A stretch of 64,000 nucleotides of DNA, taken from positions 1 through 64,000 of the forward strand of contig NVWL01000009.1 of NCBI GenBank assembly GCA_002733645.1, written 5' to 3'. This document shows, in pieces, positions 63,701 to 64,000 of this stretch (position 1 is its first letter; each line of letters opens with the position of its first letter). This DNA comes from Oceanobacter sp. Lineage in GTDB: Bacteria > Pseudomonadota > Gammaproteobacteria > Pseudomonadales > Oceanobacteraceae. The translations under genes and the position numbers were made by a program. The notes under the pieces were generated by a model. The model was not told the origin of the DNA. It saw nothing but the letters and a program-made list of their open reading frames with translations, and did not search any database.

Positions 63701-64000
63701 ACCTCAAAATACAACCCTGCTCGTACCTTTACGGCGGAAGGCACCGTCGGGATTGGTGGCGTATATATGTGTGTATACGGTATGGATAGTCCGGGTGGTT
63801 ACCAGCTGGTTGGTCGTACCTTGCCGATTTGGAACAAATTTTTAAAGAATAAACAGTTCGAGAACTCAGAACCTTGGTTGCTTAAATTCTTTGATCAGGT
63901 GCGTTATTACGAAGTCAGTGAAGAAGAGCTTACGGTTCAGCGAGAAGCTTTTCGTGAAGGCCGCTTAGAAGTAAAAATCACGGAAGAAGATTTCAGCCTT
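60716..64000 (+). CDS. uca: urea carboxylase (partial, runs off the right edge)
   Basis: Open for 1095 codons to the window end without a stop. Residues about 1-455 are a biotin carboxylase: MFNKVLIANRGEIAVRSIRT, ATP-grasp LKSTAGGGGIGLTRC and EVNSRLQVEHPITEE. From about residue 460 comes the urea carboxyltransferase part (TYTSIQDYPGRKGYW, PPSGPMDDYAFRLANR, then the AHS1-like block near residue 835). Full-length enzymes are about 1200 residues, so roughly the last hundred, including the biotinyl domain, are missing. It carboxylates urea to allophanate with ATP and bicarbonate. AGGAG precedes the ATG. Guanidine carboxylase is the close alternative. Confidence 0.93.
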   Translation, partial: MFNKVLIANRGEIAVRSIRTLKKMGVTAVAVYAEADRNSAHVSDADEAYSLGEGNVSETYLRGDLILDICKKYSVDAILPGYGFLSENADFSESCDEAGIVFCGPTPTQMREFGLKHTSRELCEKAGVPLTPGTGLLESIEEAIAAAKEIGYPIMLKSTAGGGGIGLTRCDDEAQLISVFDSTIRLGENYFKDGGVFIERFIDKARHIEVQIFGDGEGNVVALGERDCSLQRRNQKVVEETPAPNLPTATRTALLESAISLGRSVNYRNAGTVEFIYDGARDEFYFLEVNSRLQVEHPITEEVTGLDLVEWMLKIAAGSPPDFSAVPTPQDPMPEGAAIEVRIYAEDPLKNFQPSPGVLTLVDFPQTDDVRVDTWVSTGSEVSALYDPMIAKLIVKGTDRNDAIAKIQAALNSTALAGISTNIDYLRQVCAWDRFITGDVATRALESFEFEPHCVEIVQPGTYTSIQDYPGRKGYWDIGVPPSGPMDDYAFRLANRIVGNHEKAAGIEATIVGPEIKFHQDAVIALTGAQTDATLAGESVAFWEPLTVTAGQTLKMGKAITGCRTYLAIRGGFDVPEYLGSRSTFALGQFGGHAGRTLRASDMLAVSQDEVAACTTPAPAYDAQSAPEELIPDYPVSTSTSEPANWEIGILYGPHGAPDFFTQESIDEFLSTDWEVHYNSNRLGIRLNGPKPSFARKDGGEAGLHPSNIHDTEYAIGSINFTGDMPVILTHDGPSLGGFVCPVTIAQSELWKVGQVKPGDTIRFVPMTFDKALAQENAIDKAITEMSSLIVDDTFTAPELLPTDTASATILAQLPATDTTPEVAYRQAGDKYILIEYGPVILDLRFRFRIYALMEELTKRNINGLEEQAPGVRSLQIRYDSRVITQSELMAQLLDAEASLPDIESIVLKTRVVHLPMAFEDSATLDAVDKYKQSVQEKAPWLPNNVDFIQRINGLETREEVKDIIFETSYMVLGLGDVYLGAPCAVPVDPRHRLMTSKYNPARTFTAEGTVGIGGVYMCVYGMDSPGGYQLVGRTLPIWNKFLKNKQFENSEPWLLKFFDQVRYYEVSEEELTVQREAFREGRLEVKITEEDFSL

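Overview
The window reads as chromosomal DNA of a marine gammaproteobacterium of the Oceanospirillales/Pseudomonadales type. This rests on gene order, not on a marker gene: the blocks EVE - ygfA - 6S RNA - zapA - TIGR02449 - ygfB - pepP - ubiH - ubiI and HAD - rppH - ptsP - TauE - lgt - thyA - folA follow the order I recall from Pseudomonas, and several accessory families (7TMR-DISM cyclase, solute-binding-like protein, AbgT) are common in marine relatives. Base composition is moderate and the coding density is high. No rRNA, tRNA, CRISPR array, transposase or prophage was recognised.

Left edge (1-3.8 kb) is accessory: a tandem array of at least three near-identical genes of unknown function, a small co-directional gene, a frameshifted orphan copy of the C-terminal tip of a neighbouring membrane-anchored coiled-coil protein, and a two-domain glutaredoxin-fold protein. 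From 3.9 to 11.6 kb lies a hydrolase followed by the conserved 6S RNA/zapA/ubiquinone-hydroxylase block. From 11.7 to 29 kb are an HDOD protein, an RlmI-like rRNA methyltransferase, an imelysin lipoprotein with a HAD phosphatase, rppH-ptsP, a secreted esterase-like protein, a YcbK/LdtD cell-wall pair on the minus strand, a sulfite-exporter-like permease, lgt-thyA, a GGDEF/EAL protein and folA.

From 29 to 40 kb are more variable genes: a solitary GH24 lysozyme with no signal peptide, a lone RmlD-like reductase, an AbgT transporter, a hot-dog thioesterase, a BASS transporter, a membrane diguanylate cyclase, a solute-binding-like protein, a solitary RebB-domain (R-body) protein with a long C-terminal extension, and a HI0933-type flavoprotein. 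At 40.2-45.2 kb an MbnP/MbnH copper-protein pair is followed by an outer-membrane barrel gene and a RegB/RegA-like redox two-component system, a layout that suggests redox- or copper-responsive control.

From 45.3 to 55.2 kb are an outer-membrane protein, a spermidine-synthase-fold protein, a REP-like palindromic element, argA, an old-yellow-enzyme oxidoreductase, a LysR regulator, argE, a CYTH triphosphatase, an orphan GspE/PilB-type ATPase and a DEDDh exonuclease. At 55.7-58.4 kb is the most striking gene: a 920-residue protein whose N-terminal two thirds carries the distal His, catalytic Tyr and proximal His pattern of plant-type fatty-acid alpha-dioxygenases and cyclooxygenases, followed by about 245 residues resembling a catalase-related domain. 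The window ends inside an allophanate hydrolase - urea carboxylase operon that converts urea to ammonia and CO2; the urea carboxylase runs off the right edge before its biotin domain.
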